A DNA stretch of 34,150 bases from NCBI GenBank assembly GCA_007117035.1, contig SKHG01000071.1:1-34150 (forward strand), read 5' to 3'. This DNA comes from Candidatus Campbelliibacteriota bacterium (lineage in GTDB: Bacteria > Patescibacteriota > Minisyncoccia > Phycocordibacterales > CSBR16-193). The notes beneath the pieces are model-generated. The model ran no database searches and was not told where the DNA came from. It saw only the letters and a program-made list of their open reading frames with translations. Numbering within the stretch: the first letter of the stretch is position 1; every line of letters begins with the position of its first letter. Position numbers and translations under genes: made by a program. Positions 1 through 7,657 of the stretch are shown here, one piece after another.

Positions 1-22
1 CTCAGTGCGTTGTGTCCGCTAG
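1..22 (+). CDS. 3' end of DGR target (variable) protein, partial
   Basis: The first bases read in frame as SVRCVR followed by TAG at 20-22. This is the typical C-terminal end of DGR-diversified C-type-lectin-like or DUF1566/Fib_succ_major-type domains. The same six codons and stop occur in the template repeat at 707-727, so this is the end of the gene that receives diversification. Only the invariant tail is in the window; the variable codons and the rest of the protein lie to the left, so its overall function and location cannot be stated. Confidence 0.8.
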
Positions 23-25
23 TAT
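1..25 (+). repeat. 3' end of DGR variable repeat (VR) with IMH-like sequence
   Basis: These 25 bases are identical to 706-730 in the template repeat and diverge at base 26 (T here, C at 731). The core TGCGTTGTGTCCGC (6-19) contains no adenine, as expected for the initiation-of-mutagenic-homology (IMH) segment at the 3' end of a VR, which stays constant while upstream adenine positions vary. The remainder of the VR is outside the window, so adenine-specific substitutions cannot be checked here. Confidence 0.82.
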
Positions 26-56
26 TTCGGCGCTACTTTAAACTTTAATCCTTTTT

Positions 57-78
57 CCAAAACACGGTAGTGTTTTGG
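57..78 (+). other. Perfect hairpin/cruciform downstream of VR
   Basis: CCAAAACAC (57-65) and GTGTTTTGG (70-78) form a perfect 9-bp inverted repeat around the four-base loop GGTA. It begins 31 bases after the end of the VR match. In the Bordetella phage BPP-1 DGR, a short-stem, four-base-loop hairpin or cruciform just after the VR is required for efficient retrohoming, so this is a good candidate for the same element. It could instead be a weak terminator of the target gene, but no T-run follows. Confidence 0.55.
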
Positions 79-100
79 TGTTGAAGAAAAAATTATCAAA

Positions 101-466
101 ATGGCAAAAAATTCTGAACTTAGAATATATAATTCAGCACTGTTTTTGCTAAAAGATATGTATGAGAGAATTCCAAAATTTAGCAAACAATACAAATATA
201 TATTGGGGGCGAGGATGATAGATTGCAATGTGGAATTAATCAAGGAAATTTCGGCCGCCAATCGGGCACGTCAAAAATCGATTAGATTAGAACATATTAA
301 TAAACTAATTAACATAACTGATGAAATGTTTGTCTATATAAGAATTGCCGAAGAATTAAAACAATTCAAATCAACTTCGGCATATCCGTATCTAATAGAG
401 AAATTAGCAGAAATTTCAAGGCAAGGAACGGGATGGAGAAAAATATATCTTCCCCAGAGTCGTTAA
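101..466 (+). CDS. avd: Avd-like DGR accessory protein (four-helix bundle)
   Basis: This 121-residue, helix-rich, basic protein matches the Avd / S23-type four-helix-bundle family in size and pattern. It has KYILGARMID near residue 31, a central run of amphipathic helices, then IRIAEELK and a C-terminal AEISRQGTGWRK. In characterised DGRs Avd is a pentameric RNA-binding partner of the reverse transcriptase and is needed for cDNA synthesis from the template repeat RNA. It sits between the VR and the TR, the same order as in BPP-1. No strong ribosome binding site precedes the ATG, so it may be read from the transcript of the target gene. Confidence 0.82.
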   Translation: MAKNSELRIYNSALFLLKDMYERIPKFSKQYKYILGARMIDCNVELIKEISAANRARQKSIRLEHINKLINITDEMFVYIRIAEELKQFKSTSAYPYLIEKLAEISRQGTGWRKIYLPQSR

Positions 467-580
467 TTTGCCTAATTAAAGAGTGTGGGAAAAGAAATAC
501 CACTATCTGCTCTCATGTAATATGTTTTATATTGTGTGAGGATAGCCGGTTATCAAGGAATAGTCAGATAGAATTAAAAT

Positions 581-730
581 CGTTTCGCGAACAACACGAA
601 TTATTGGTCAGGTACTGAGAACAGTGCTACCAATGCGTGGAACGCGGAATGGAACGACAACAACGGCAACCTGAATACCAACAACAACGATAAGACTAAC
701 ACCAACTCAGTGCGTTGTGTCCGCTAGTAT
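581..730 (+). repeat. DGR template repeat (TR)
   Basis: This stretch is read as a pseudo-coding sequence that would make a lectin-like C-terminus. From 602 it gives YWSGTENSATNAWNAEWND, then an Asn-rich run, then SVRCVR and TAG at 725-727. At least twelve of its codons are AAC or AAT, the classic arrangement in which adenine mutagenesis gives many amino acids without stop codons. In-frame TAA at 575-577 and lack of its own start show it is not a gene. The last 25 bases equal the VR end at 1-25. The left boundary is approximate because the VR is mostly outside the window. Confidence 0.85.
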
Positions 731-794
731 CTCTTTCCATCTCGTTTCTTGTTCTGAAGTTTTTGCTATCTCACCTCTGTTCCTAAATTATGAA

Positions 795-1880
795 ATGAAT
801 ACCATATTTACCTTTGAAAAACTATTCAGGGCCTATAAACAATGTCTAAAACACAAGAAAAATACTGCCAATGCTCTAAAATTTGAAATTGATAGGGAGA
901 AAAATTTGTCAAAATTGTTATATGAATTGCAAACTGGAAAATATAGAATTTCCCGACATATTTGTTTTGTTGTCACCCGTCCTGCTCCTCGTGAAATATT
1001 TGCCGCTGATTTCCGCGATAGAATAGTTCACCATCTCCTGTGCAATGAATTACAACAAATTTTTGAACGACAATTTTCTAATAATTCCTATGCCAACAGA
1101 AAAAATTTCGGTACCCATAAAGCCGTTAAAAAATTACAGTGGAATGTGTCCAGAGGAGGTGTTGATGGAAAAACGCTGTATTACCTAAAGATGGATATCA
1201 AGAATTTTTTTAGGAGTATTGATAAAAACATTTTATGGCGATTGGTTAAAAACAAAATTGAGATAGAGGACAGATCAATGTCGTGGAAAAATGAAGTATC
1301 GTGGCTTGCCCGAATGATAATTTTTCACAATCCAACCGACAATTATATTTTCAAAGGCAAAATTGCCACTAAAAAATTAATTCCGACCGAAAAATCCCTT
1401 CTATATGGCGACCGCTCAAAAGGGTTGCCCATCGGCAATTTAACAAGTCAATTTTTTGCCAATGTATACATGAACGAATTAGATTGGTTTGTGTTGAATA
1501 ATCTATGGACTGATAGATATTTTCGTTATGTAGATGACTTTATTTTATTAGATGAAAATAAAGAGAAAATTAAATTATGCGCCAAACAAATTTCTGTTTT
1601 CTGCCATAATTCCTTGAGTCTAAAAATATGCCCCACCAAAACAGTTTTGCGTGATGTTTGCCAAGGTGTTGATTTTCTTGGTTATTTCGTCAAACCAACC
1701 CATACCATAATTCGCCAAAAAGTTATAAAAAGATTTAAAATAAAATTCTCAAAAATTATAGATTCCGAAACTGGTTTTGTTGACACTAGAAATTTACCTA
1801 CAATTAAATCTTATTTCGGACATTTTTCGCATGCGAGCAGTTATAATTTGTGCTTGAAGTATGGGCTTATATTGGATTGA
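795..1880 (+). CDS. DGR-type reverse transcriptase
   Basis: This 361-residue reverse transcriptase copies the TR transcript into error-prone cDNA that replaces the VR. Visible motifs (numbered from the ATG at 795) are LKMDIKNFF with the first catalytic Asp at 134, GLPIGNLTSQ at 210-219 and YVDD at 245-248, then FLGY further on. The SQ-ending motif is characteristic of DGR enzymes, unlike the PQG form of group II intron enzymes. There is no maturase or endonuclease domain. The frame is open back to a GTG at 717, but that start would lie inside the TR, so the ATG at 795 is preferred. It lies 64 bases after the TR, the order of BPP-1. Confidence 0.92.
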   Translation: MNTIFTFEKLFRAYKQCLKHKKNTANALKFEIDREKNLSKLLYELQTGKYRISRHICFVVTRPAPREIFAADFRDRIVHHLLCNELQQIFERQFSNNSYANRKNFGTHKAVKKLQWNVSRGGVDGKTLYYLKMDIKNFFRSIDKNILWRLVKNKIEIEDRSMSWKNEVSWLARMIIFHNPTDNYIFKGKIATKKLIPTEKSLLYGDRSKGLPIGNLTSQFFANVYMNELDWFVLNNLWTDRYFRYVDDFILLDENKEKIKLCAKQISVFCHNSLSLKICPTKTVLRDVCQGVDFLGYFVKPTHTIIRQKVIKRFKIKFSKIIDSETGFVDTRNLPTIKSYFGHFSHASSYNLCLKYGLILD

Positions 1881-1932
1881 TACCGGATTTGGAAAATTTG
1901 CCCATTTTCCACACACAATGTATATTGCTTAG

Positions 1933-3960
1933 GTGAATAAATTCAATCTAAAATCTGAATATGCACCTGCAGGGGATCAACCTAAAGCTATTAAATCACT
2001 AACAAATGGCATAAATAATGGCTTAAAACACCAAACTCTTTTGGGTGTAACTGGTTCAGGAAAAACTTTTACTGTTGCAAATATTATCCAAGAAGTTCAA
2101 AAACCAACTCTTGTAATTGCTCATAATAAAACCTTAGCTGCACAGCTGGCTCAGGAGTATCAGGAATTTTTTCCAGAAAATGCTGTTCATTATTTCGTTT
2201 CATATTACGACTATTATCAGCCTGAAGCATATATGCCAGTTAGTGATACTTATATTGAAAAAGAAGCTCAGATAAATAAAGAAATAGAGCGTTTGCGTCA
2301 CGCTTCAACCCAAGCATTACTTACCAGAAAGGATTGCATAATTGTAGCTTCAGTATCCTGTATCTATGGTTTAGGTAGTCCAATTGAATATGAAAAGGTA
2401 AATCTTAAGGTAGAGAAATTCGGTAACCTTGGTCGGAAAGAGCTACTCACTCGCCTAATAGATATATATTTTGAAAGAACTAACGCTGATCTTTCTCCTG
2501 GTAAATTTAGGATGATTGGTAACACTCTTGAAGTTATGCCAGTTAACGAAAAGAAAATATACCGAGTTATTCTTTCAGAGCAGACAGTTTCTAGGATTGA
2601 TACCGTTGATCCAATTTCGCGTGAGTTTATTGATGAGGATTTGAATAGTTTTTTCTTGTTTCCAGCCAGACATTTTGTGACACCCAAAGAAGAGGTGAAA
2701 AGAGTAACGTCTGATATTGAAAAAGAATTAAAGATTCGCTTAAAAGAATTAGAAAAATCAGGTAAAATTTTGGAGGCCGAAAGATTAAGGCGTCGAACCA
2801 AATATGACCTTGCTATGATCAGAGAGGTTGGTTACTGTAACGGGATTGAAAATTATTCCAGGCATTTTTCGGGTCGAAGTGAAGGGGAGGCTCCAGACAC
2901 ATTACTATCATATTTTCCGCACAAAAAAGATGGAACTCCAGATTTTTTAACAGTAATTGATGAGTCGCATGTTACCGTGTCTCAGATTGGTGGAATGTAT
3001 GCTGGTGATCGTTCACGAAAAGAAACGTTGGTTGAGCATGGTTTTCGTTTACCATCTGCTAAAGACAACAGACCATTAAAATTTGATGAATTTGAAAAAA
3101 GAGTTGGTCAAAGAGTTTATACTTCTGCTACACCAGGAAAGTATGAATACGAAAAAAGTGAAAAAATTGTAGAACAGATAATCCGACCGACAGGTTTGGT
3201 TGATCCAAAGATTAAAATAAAAGGAATTTTTGAGAAAGGAAAATACCCTGGACAGATTAAGGATTTAATTTTAGAGACTGAAAAAGCGATCAGTAAAGGT
3301 GGTAGGGTTTTGGTTACAACCTTAACTAAAAAAATGGCTGAAGACCTTTCGTTGTACCTAAAAGAAAGGTCGATTGAAAGTCGTTATTTGCACAGCGATA
3401 TTAAAACAATTGATCGAATCGAAACACTAACTGCATTCCGTCGTGGTGAATTTGATTGCTTGGTTGGAGTCAATCTGTTGCGTGAAGGTTTGGATTTACC
3501 AGAAGTAACACTGATTGGTATATTAGACGCTGACAAAGAAGGTTTCTTACGTTCTGAGACTTCTTTAATTCAGACGATTGGTCGAGCTGCAAGAAATGTC
3601 AAAGGTCGAGTTATTCTGTATGCCGAGAAGGAGACTAACTCAATGAAAAAAGCGATTGATGAGACTAATCGTCGCCGTGCTGTTCAAATAGAATATAATA
3701 AAAAAAATGGAATCACTCCCAAGACAATCAAGAAAGAAATTCACGATATAACAGAAAGATTAGATCGTGAATCAGAAAAAAGAGGTAGTTTTTTGGCAGA
3801 GTTAGATTCCGCGGTTAGTGGTAAAAAAATCAAAGACCTTATTAAATTGAAGGAACGTCAGATGAATGATGCAGTCAAAGTTCTTGATTTTGAGACGGCC
3901 TCAATTTTGCGAGACGAACTTAAGGAGTTGTTTAGGCTTAGTTCCAAGGATAGAAGTTGA
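1933..3960 (+). CDS. uvrB: Excinuclease ABC subunit B
   Basis: UvrB is the damage-verifying helicase-like subunit of nucleotide excision repair. It is loaded by UvrA and recruits UvrC. The protein is 675 residues, normal for the family. It begins with the family hallmark YAPAGDQPKAI, then Walker A GVTGSGKTF near residue 39 and the beta-hairpin region SYYDYYQPEAYMP. Further on are the DESH box (IDESHVT), TSATPGKYEYE, and helicase motifs V-VI (LLREGLDLPE and QTIGRAARN). A C-terminal UVR domain (KERQMNDAVKVLDFETA) contacts UvrC. The start is GTG, 52 bases after the reverse transcriptase, without a clear ribosome binding site. It ends in TGA. Confidence 0.97.
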   Translation: MNKFNLKSEYAPAGDQPKAIKSLTNGINNGLKHQTLLGVTGSGKTFTVANIIQEVQKPTLVIAHNKTLAAQLAQEYQEFFPENAVHYFVSYYDYYQPEAYMPVSDTYIEKEAQINKEIERLRHASTQALLTRKDCIIVASVSCIYGLGSPIEYEKVNLKVEKFGNLGRKELLTRLIDIYFERTNADLSPGKFRMIGNTLEVMPVNEKKIYRVILSEQTVSRIDTVDPISREFIDEDLNSFFLFPARHFVTPKEEVKRVTSDIEKELKIRLKELEKSGKILEAERLRRRTKYDLAMIREVGYCNGIENYSRHFSGRSEGEAPDTLLSYFPHKKDGTPDFLTVIDESHVTVSQIGGMYAGDRSRKETLVEHGFRLPSAKDNRPLKFDEFEKRVGQRVYTSATPGKYEYEKSEKIVEQIIRPTGLVDPKIKIKGIFEKGKYPGQIKDLILETEKAISKGGRVLVTTLTKKMAEDLSLYLKERSIESRYLHSDIKTIDRIETLTAFRRGEFDCLVGVNLLREGLDLPEVTLIGILDADKEGFLRSETSLIQTIGRAARNVKGRVILYAEKETNSMKKAIDETNRRRAVQIEYNKKNGITPKTIKKEIHDITERLDRESEKRGSFLAELDSAVSGKKIKDLIKLKERQMNDAVKVLDFETASILRDELKELFRLSSKDRS

Positions 3961-3975
3961 TTGTGTATAACTTAT

Positions 3976-4005
3976 TTGCCCTATGTGATGTAAAAAAGAT
4001 ATACT
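3976..4005 (+). promoter_or_regulatory. Putative sigma70 promoter of the signalling cluster
   Basis: TTGCCC (3976-3981) and TATACT (4000-4005) are spaced by 18 bases. Transcription would begin near 4012, giving a leader of about 20 bases before the ATG at 4034. No Shine-Dalgarno sequence is evident in that leader. The call rests on motif likeness only. Confidence 0.45.
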
Positions 4006-4033
4006 GTATGGGTATCAGTAATTTCATACTATT

Positions 4034-4465
4034 ATGGACGAATTAAGTAAAGATGAAAAGAATATTGTTCCTAGCGATCTTTCAGGTGTTAAAATAATGT
4101 GGGTAGAGGACGATACAGCACTTAACACTATAATGGAGAAGTGGTTGTCCCAATATGACGCTACTTTAACACACACCACTCATGGTGAAAAAGCTTTGGA
4201 AATGCTTCGACAAAACAAACCCGATATTTTACTACTAGACATTCTCTTGCCTGATATTAATGGTTTTGAGGTATTGAAAGAGATGAAAGCTGACGAAAAC
4301 CTAAAAGATATACCAGTAATACTATTTTCTAATCTAAATCATCAAGAAGATATGGATCAAGGATACAAGTTGGGCGCTGTAAGATTCATGGTTAAGTCGA
4401 CTGTATTCCTTGAAGGTTTGGCTGATGAGATAAAGAAGGTTTTGGAAGAACATAAGAGCGCCTAG
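4034..4465 (+). CDS. Single-domain response regulator (receiver only)
   Basis: This 143-residue protein is a CheY-like receiver with a short N-terminal extension. The acidic pocket is EDD near residues 25-27, the phosphoacceptor is Asp69 in LLLDILLPD, the switch Ser is in ILFSNLN, and the conserved Lys is in FMVKS. No DNA-binding or enzymatic output domain follows, so it must act through protein contacts or as a phosphorelay intermediate. It opens a cluster with a FIST protein, a histidine kinase and two more receivers. It resembles the receivers at 7165 and 14534, which share the SNLNQEED-type segment, so these are paralogues. Confidence 0.93.
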   Translation: MDELSKDEKNIVPSDLSGVKIMWVEDDTALNTIMEKWLSQYDATLTHTTHGEKALEMLRQNKPDILLLDILLPDINGFEVLKEMKADENLKDIPVILFSNLNHQEDMDQGYKLGAVRFMVKSTVFLEGLADEIKKVLEEHKSA

Positions 4466-4473
4466 TTAATTTT

Positions 4474-5649
4474 ATGTCTGTTGTAATATTATCTGGTTTT
4501 GCAAAAGGAAAAAATGCGCACGATTCAGGTTCTAAAGCGTGCAAGGAAGCTCTCCATAATCAAAACACTGAAAACATCAGTGCTGTAATGGTGTTTGCAC
4601 CAGAATGTTTTAGTCTCTCGGAGGTTTGTGAGGGTGTGCGTTCGGAACTGTCTGGGATAGAGGTTGGTTCAATGATTGGTGTTACAAACACTGCTGAGAT
4701 TGTTAAAAATTCGGGTAGTTCAGAAGATAAGGTCTTGGTGGTGTTTTTTTCGTCTAAGGATTTAAAATTTTCTTCCTATCATCAACCTGTTGAATCTTTG
4801 TCTGCAGAAGCAGGTCAAAAGTGGAGTAAGGGTTTTGTTGATAAGATGACTTTAAAACCTAGTGTAATGTTTTTGTTTTCTGTTGATAATCTTGGAGTAC
4901 CTGAGTTTTTTATAGACTCTTTATCAGAGAATTTACCCGAGGCTGAATTTATAGGGGGATCCATTCCTCGCAAGGAAGATGGAAATTTTGTTCAGTTTGT
5001 TGATTGGGAAGGTTGTTCTGACGGTGTTCTAGCTTTAGCTGTTTATGGAGATATTAGTACACAGTCTGGAGTTACATCTGATTGGGTACCGATTGGTAAA
5101 AATTATAAAGTAACTCGCTCAAACGAGGAAGTTGTTTTTTCTATCGAAAATCAACCCGCAGTAAACTTTTACAAGGACTATTTTGGAGATTCTATTAACC
5201 AAGATATTGGAAAAAATATTCAGGATTTTACTGTTATGTATCCATTACAAGTAATGCGTGGATTAGAACAAAGTGAAAAAGTGATCCGTAGACCGGTTAC
5301 GGTCAACTACGATGGTTCTGTAAGTTTTGACGGTTCTGTGCCGAATGATTCTGAGATTCAGATAATGATAAAAGATAGCGAAAAAAATTTAACAGAGACT
5401 GAAAAATTATTTTCATCAGTTTCTAAAAATTATTTTGAAGCACCATTTGTTTTTGTTATTAACGATGTGTCCAATAAGGTGTATAATGGAACAATTCTAA
5501 ATTCTATGGTCAGTAAGTTTGCTGGCTCTACAACCGTTTTTGGGATATCTTCAAAATATCAATATTTAAAAAGTAGAGAAGGTAACATAAGTAATAAACC
5601 TAAATCATCTTTTTATACAGGTAGTTTAGCTGTTTGTGCTTTTAAATAA
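4474..5649 (+). CDS. FIST-domain sensory protein
   Basis: This 391-residue soluble protein has the layout of FIST_N plus FIST_C. The N-terminal half has repeated beta-rich segments with GSMIGVTN and EFIGGSIP. The C-terminal half contains FYKDYFG and ends with VFGISSKYQYLK and a TGSLAVCAF-like strand. FIST proteins are thought to bind small ligands, possibly amino acids, and often stand next to histidine kinases, chemotaxis genes or GGDEF genes. Here it starts 8 bases after the receiver and ends 7 bases before the kinase, so all three are probably cotranscribed, with FIST as a cytoplasmic sensor for the kinase. The ligand is unknown. Confidence 0.82.
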   Translation: MSVVILSGFAKGKNAHDSGSKACKEALHNQNTENISAVMVFAPECFSLSEVCEGVRSELSGIEVGSMIGVTNTAEIVKNSGSSEDKVLVVFFSSKDLKFSSYHQPVESLSAEAGQKWSKGFVDKMTLKPSVMFLFSVDNLGVPEFFIDSLSENLPEAEFIGGSIPRKEDGNFVQFVDWEGCSDGVLALAVYGDISTQSGVTSDWVPIGKNYKVTRSNEEVVFSIENQPAVNFYKDYFGDSINQDIGKNIQDFTVMYPLQVMRGLEQSEKVIRRPVTVNYDGSVSFDGSVPNDSEIQIMIKDSEKNLTETEKLFSSVSKNYFEAPFVFVINDVSNKVYNGTILNSMVSKFAGSTTVFGISSKYQYLKSREGNISNKPKSSFYTGSLAVCAFK

Positions 5650-5656
5650 TTAAAAT

Positions 5657-6664
5657 ATGAAAAAAAATCACGAAAAAAATTCACCAACATTTCAAATTAT
5701 TTTATCATTCCTGTCTCTGTATATAGCAATTATGCTTGCTTTGTTTCCAACTGAGATTGTTAATGATATTTGGGTACAATGGTCATTGATAACTGTTTTG
5801 TTTTTGATTGTGTTCATGTTTCAATTTTATGTTTTAAACGAGAAAGTTAAAAGTGAAAGAGAGTATAACAAAAAACTTGAAAAAGTGGTTAAAGAACAGG
5901 AAGAAAGCGCCAAACTTTTAATCAGAAGGGATACTGAGTTAACACAGGCTAACATAAGATTAAAGGAGTTGGACAAAACTAAATCAGAGTTTGTTTCAGT
6001 AGCTGCTCATCAGCTACGAACACCATTAGTTGGTGTTAAATGGGGGCTTGATTCTGTGTTAGATAATGAATCAGACCACCTGACTGATAAACAAAAAAAG
6101 ATATTAGAAAATATAAAAAAAAGTAACGACATAATGATTAGGTTAGTTGCTGATCTTTTGAAATCTGAAAGTATGGAAATAGGGGCGCAGAAAATGCGCA
6201 GGGATCAGGTTGATGTGAAAAATTTAGTTGAAGACGCTGTTTCATACTTAGTTGGTAGAGCAAAAGAAAAGAATATAAATATTTCAGTCGAGAATATTAG
6301 TCTACCAGATATTTTTATAGATCCAGAAAGAATACGCGAAGTTTTTCAAAACCTATTAGAAAACTCGATAAACTATACCCCAGAAGGTGGGGAGGTTCTT
6401 GTTGGTTTTGAAAGAAACGAAGACTCTGTCACTATAAAAATAACAGATACTGGCATAGGTATACCAGAAGACAGACACAATGAAGTCTTTAGTAAATTTT
6501 TCAGAAGTGATGGAGCAATAAAAATGGAAACCCAAGGTACTGGTTTAGGTTTATTCGTATCAAAAGGTATTGTTGAAAAGCACAACGGAAAGATTTGGTT
6601 CGAGAGTACTAAAGGGCTCGGTACTAAATTTTATGTTCAGTTACCAATTGAAGTCGCTAAATAA
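5657..6664 (+). CDS. Membrane histidine kinase
   Basis: This 335-residue sensor kinase has two N-terminal membrane segments (about residues 11-29 and 38-59) with almost no loop between them. A coiled-coil linker rich in Lys and Glu follows, then a HisKA domain with phosphoacceptor His118 in AAHQLRTPLVGVKW. The HATPase_c domain has the N box NLLENSINYTPEGG, G1 DTGIGIPED, the F box FSKFFRSD and G2 GTGLGLFVSKGIVEKHNG. There is no extracellular sensor domain, so input probably comes from the membrane or from partners such as the FIST protein just upstream. It is followed 9 bases later by a receiver gene, its likely partner. Confidence 0.93.
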   Translation: MKKNHEKNSPTFQIILSFLSLYIAIMLALFPTEIVNDIWVQWSLITVLFLIVFMFQFYVLNEKVKSEREYNKKLEKVVKEQEESAKLLIRRDTELTQANIRLKELDKTKSEFVSVAAHQLRTPLVGVKWGLDSVLDNESDHLTDKQKKILENIKKSNDIMIRLVADLLKSESMEIGAQKMRRDQVDVKNLVEDAVSYLVGRAKEKNINISVENISLPDIFIDPERIREVFQNLLENSINYTPEGGEVLVGFERNEDSVTIKITDTGIGIPEDRHNEVFSKFFRSDGAIKMETQGTGLGLFVSKGIVEKHNGKIWFESTKGLGTKFYVQLPIEVAK

Positions 6665-6673
6665 TAAATTTAT

Positions 6674-7111
6674 ATGACTGATGAAGAAAAAAAACTGAGC
6701 GAAGATAACAAAACTAATTCCAATCAGTATAGTTCTAAGCAAATACTACTCGTAGAAGATGATGATTTCTTGGGTGAACTTTTAGAAAAAAAACTTTCTA
6801 ATTCTAATCTTATGGTATCTAGAGTTAAGAGTGGAGGTGAGGCTTTTTCATTCCTCAAGAATAATCAGGCAAGTTTAATTGTTCTAGATATAGTTTTACC
6901 TCAAATGGATGGTTATGAAATATTGAGTAAATTAAAATCTGATGAGGATATCAAGGATATCCCGGTAATATTTTTGTCCAATCTAGGCCAAAGATATAAC
7001 ATTGAAAAAGGTGAGTCCTTAGGCGCTGAGGAGTTTTTGGTAAAATCAGAAGTTTCACTTGATGAAATTGTTTTAAAAATAAAGAAGGTTTTAGATAAAT
7101 TTAGTTTATAA
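6674..7111 (+). CDS. Single-domain response regulator
   Basis: A 145-residue receiver domain with a 20-residue polar N-terminal tail. It has the EDDD acidic pocket near residues 28-31, phosphoacceptor Asp72 in LIVLDIVLPQMDG, Ser in IFLSNLGQ and the conserved Lys in FLVKSE. It has no output domain. It lies 9 bases downstream of the histidine kinase, so it is probably the direct phosphorylation target and in the same transcript. Confidence 0.93.
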   Translation: MTDEEKKLSEDNKTNSNQYSSKQILLVEDDDFLGELLEKKLSNSNLMVSRVKSGGEAFSFLKNNQASLIVLDIVLPQMDGYEILSKLKSDEDIKDIPVIFLSNLGQRYNIEKGESLGAEEFLVKSEVSLDEIVLKIKKVLDKFSL

Positions 7112-7129
7112 GTATAAGATTTTATTAAC

Positions 7130-7158
7130 TTGGCACAAAGACAGATGTAGTATATTAT
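7130..7158 (+). promoter_or_regulatory. Sigma70 promoter giving a probably leaderless receiver mRNA
   Basis: TTGGCA (7130-7135), a 17-base spacer and TATTAT (7153-7158) make a near-consensus promoter. The expected start of transcription, about seven bases after the -10 box, falls on the A of the ATG at 7165. The mRNA would therefore lack a leader, which fits the absence of a Shine-Dalgarno sequence. Confidence 0.6.
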
Positions 7159-7164
7159 ATAAAT

Positions 7165-7566
7165 ATGGATACAGAAGAAAAAAATACTAAAGGTGAGGTT
7201 AAAATTTTGTGGGTAGAAGACGATAGTTTTTTGGGTAGTTTGATTGCAAAAAAGCTTTCTGGTAATGGTTATGATGTAACTTATGTTGCTACTGGTGAGG
7301 ATGCTCTTGAGCATGTAAAAAACAATAAACCAAATTTAGTTTTGTCTGATATTATGTTACCTGGTATAGATGGATTTGAAATTTTAAAGACTCTAAAATC
7401 AAATGATGAGACTAAGGATATTCCTGTTATACTTTTTTCTAATCTAAACCAAGAAGATGACATGAAAAAAGGTAAGGATCTCGGGGCAGAGTTTTTTCTC
7501 GTTAAATCTAATGTCGTTCCAGATCAGATAGTTAGTAAAATCCAGGAACTTTTGTCTTCTAGGTAA
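7165..7566 (+). CDS. Single-domain response regulator
   Basis: A 133-residue CheY-like receiver: EDD at about 18-20, phosphoacceptor Asp62 in LVLSDIMLPGIDG, switch Ser in ILFSNLNQEDD and Lys in FLVKS. No output domain is present. It is very like the receiver at 4034 and probably arose by duplication. It has its own promoter at 7130-7158, so it can be expressed apart from the cluster before it. It ends about 90 bases before uvrA. Confidence 0.93.
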   Translation: MDTEEKNTKGEVKILWVEDDSFLGSLIAKKLSGNGYDVTYVATGEDALEHVKNNKPNLVLSDIMLPGIDGFEILKTLKSNDETKDIPVILFSNLNQEDDMKKGKDLGAEFFLVKSNVVPDQIVSKIQELLSSR

Positions 7567-7644
7567 TTAAAATTACTAATCTTGATTCCACGAATCATTT
7601 TAGTCGGTTAATTCCGATTATTAAGTGTTTCTACGCTTAATTTT

Positions 7645-7652
7645 TGTATAAT
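7645..7652 (+). promoter_or_regulatory. -10 element of uvrA
   Basis: TATAAT (7647-7652), preceded by TG, ends five bases before the uvrA ATG at 7658, so the transcript probably begins at or next to the start codon. There is no good -35 box. Upstream, short inverted repeats (GATTC/GAATC near 7583-7595, and TCGG/CCGA near 7604-7617) could be regulator sites, but nothing matches a known LexA box with confidence. Confidence 0.5.
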
Positions 7653-7657
7653 ATATT

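Noticed and set aside
433-618. Open frame of 61 codons between avd and TR
   Set aside because: It overlaps the TR in a frame other than the target frame and has no family likeness; the region is better explained as the upstream part of the TR transcript.
717-794. N-terminal extension of the reverse transcriptase from GTG
   Set aside because: It would begin inside the template repeat; the extension is not conserved-looking and the ATG at 795 begins the family-like sequence.
717-1880. Group II intron or retron reverse transcriptase
   Set aside because: The GLPIGNLTSQ motif, lack of maturase domain and the paired TR, VR and Avd gene point to a DGR.
2364-2801. Long minus-strand frame inside uvrB
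   Set aside because: It is a shadow of the well-conserved uvrB frame and has no family likeness of its own.
7583-7640. Possible LexA/SOS box before uvrA
   Set aside because: Several short inverted repeats exist, but none matches a known SOS consensus, and no lexA or recA is in the window.
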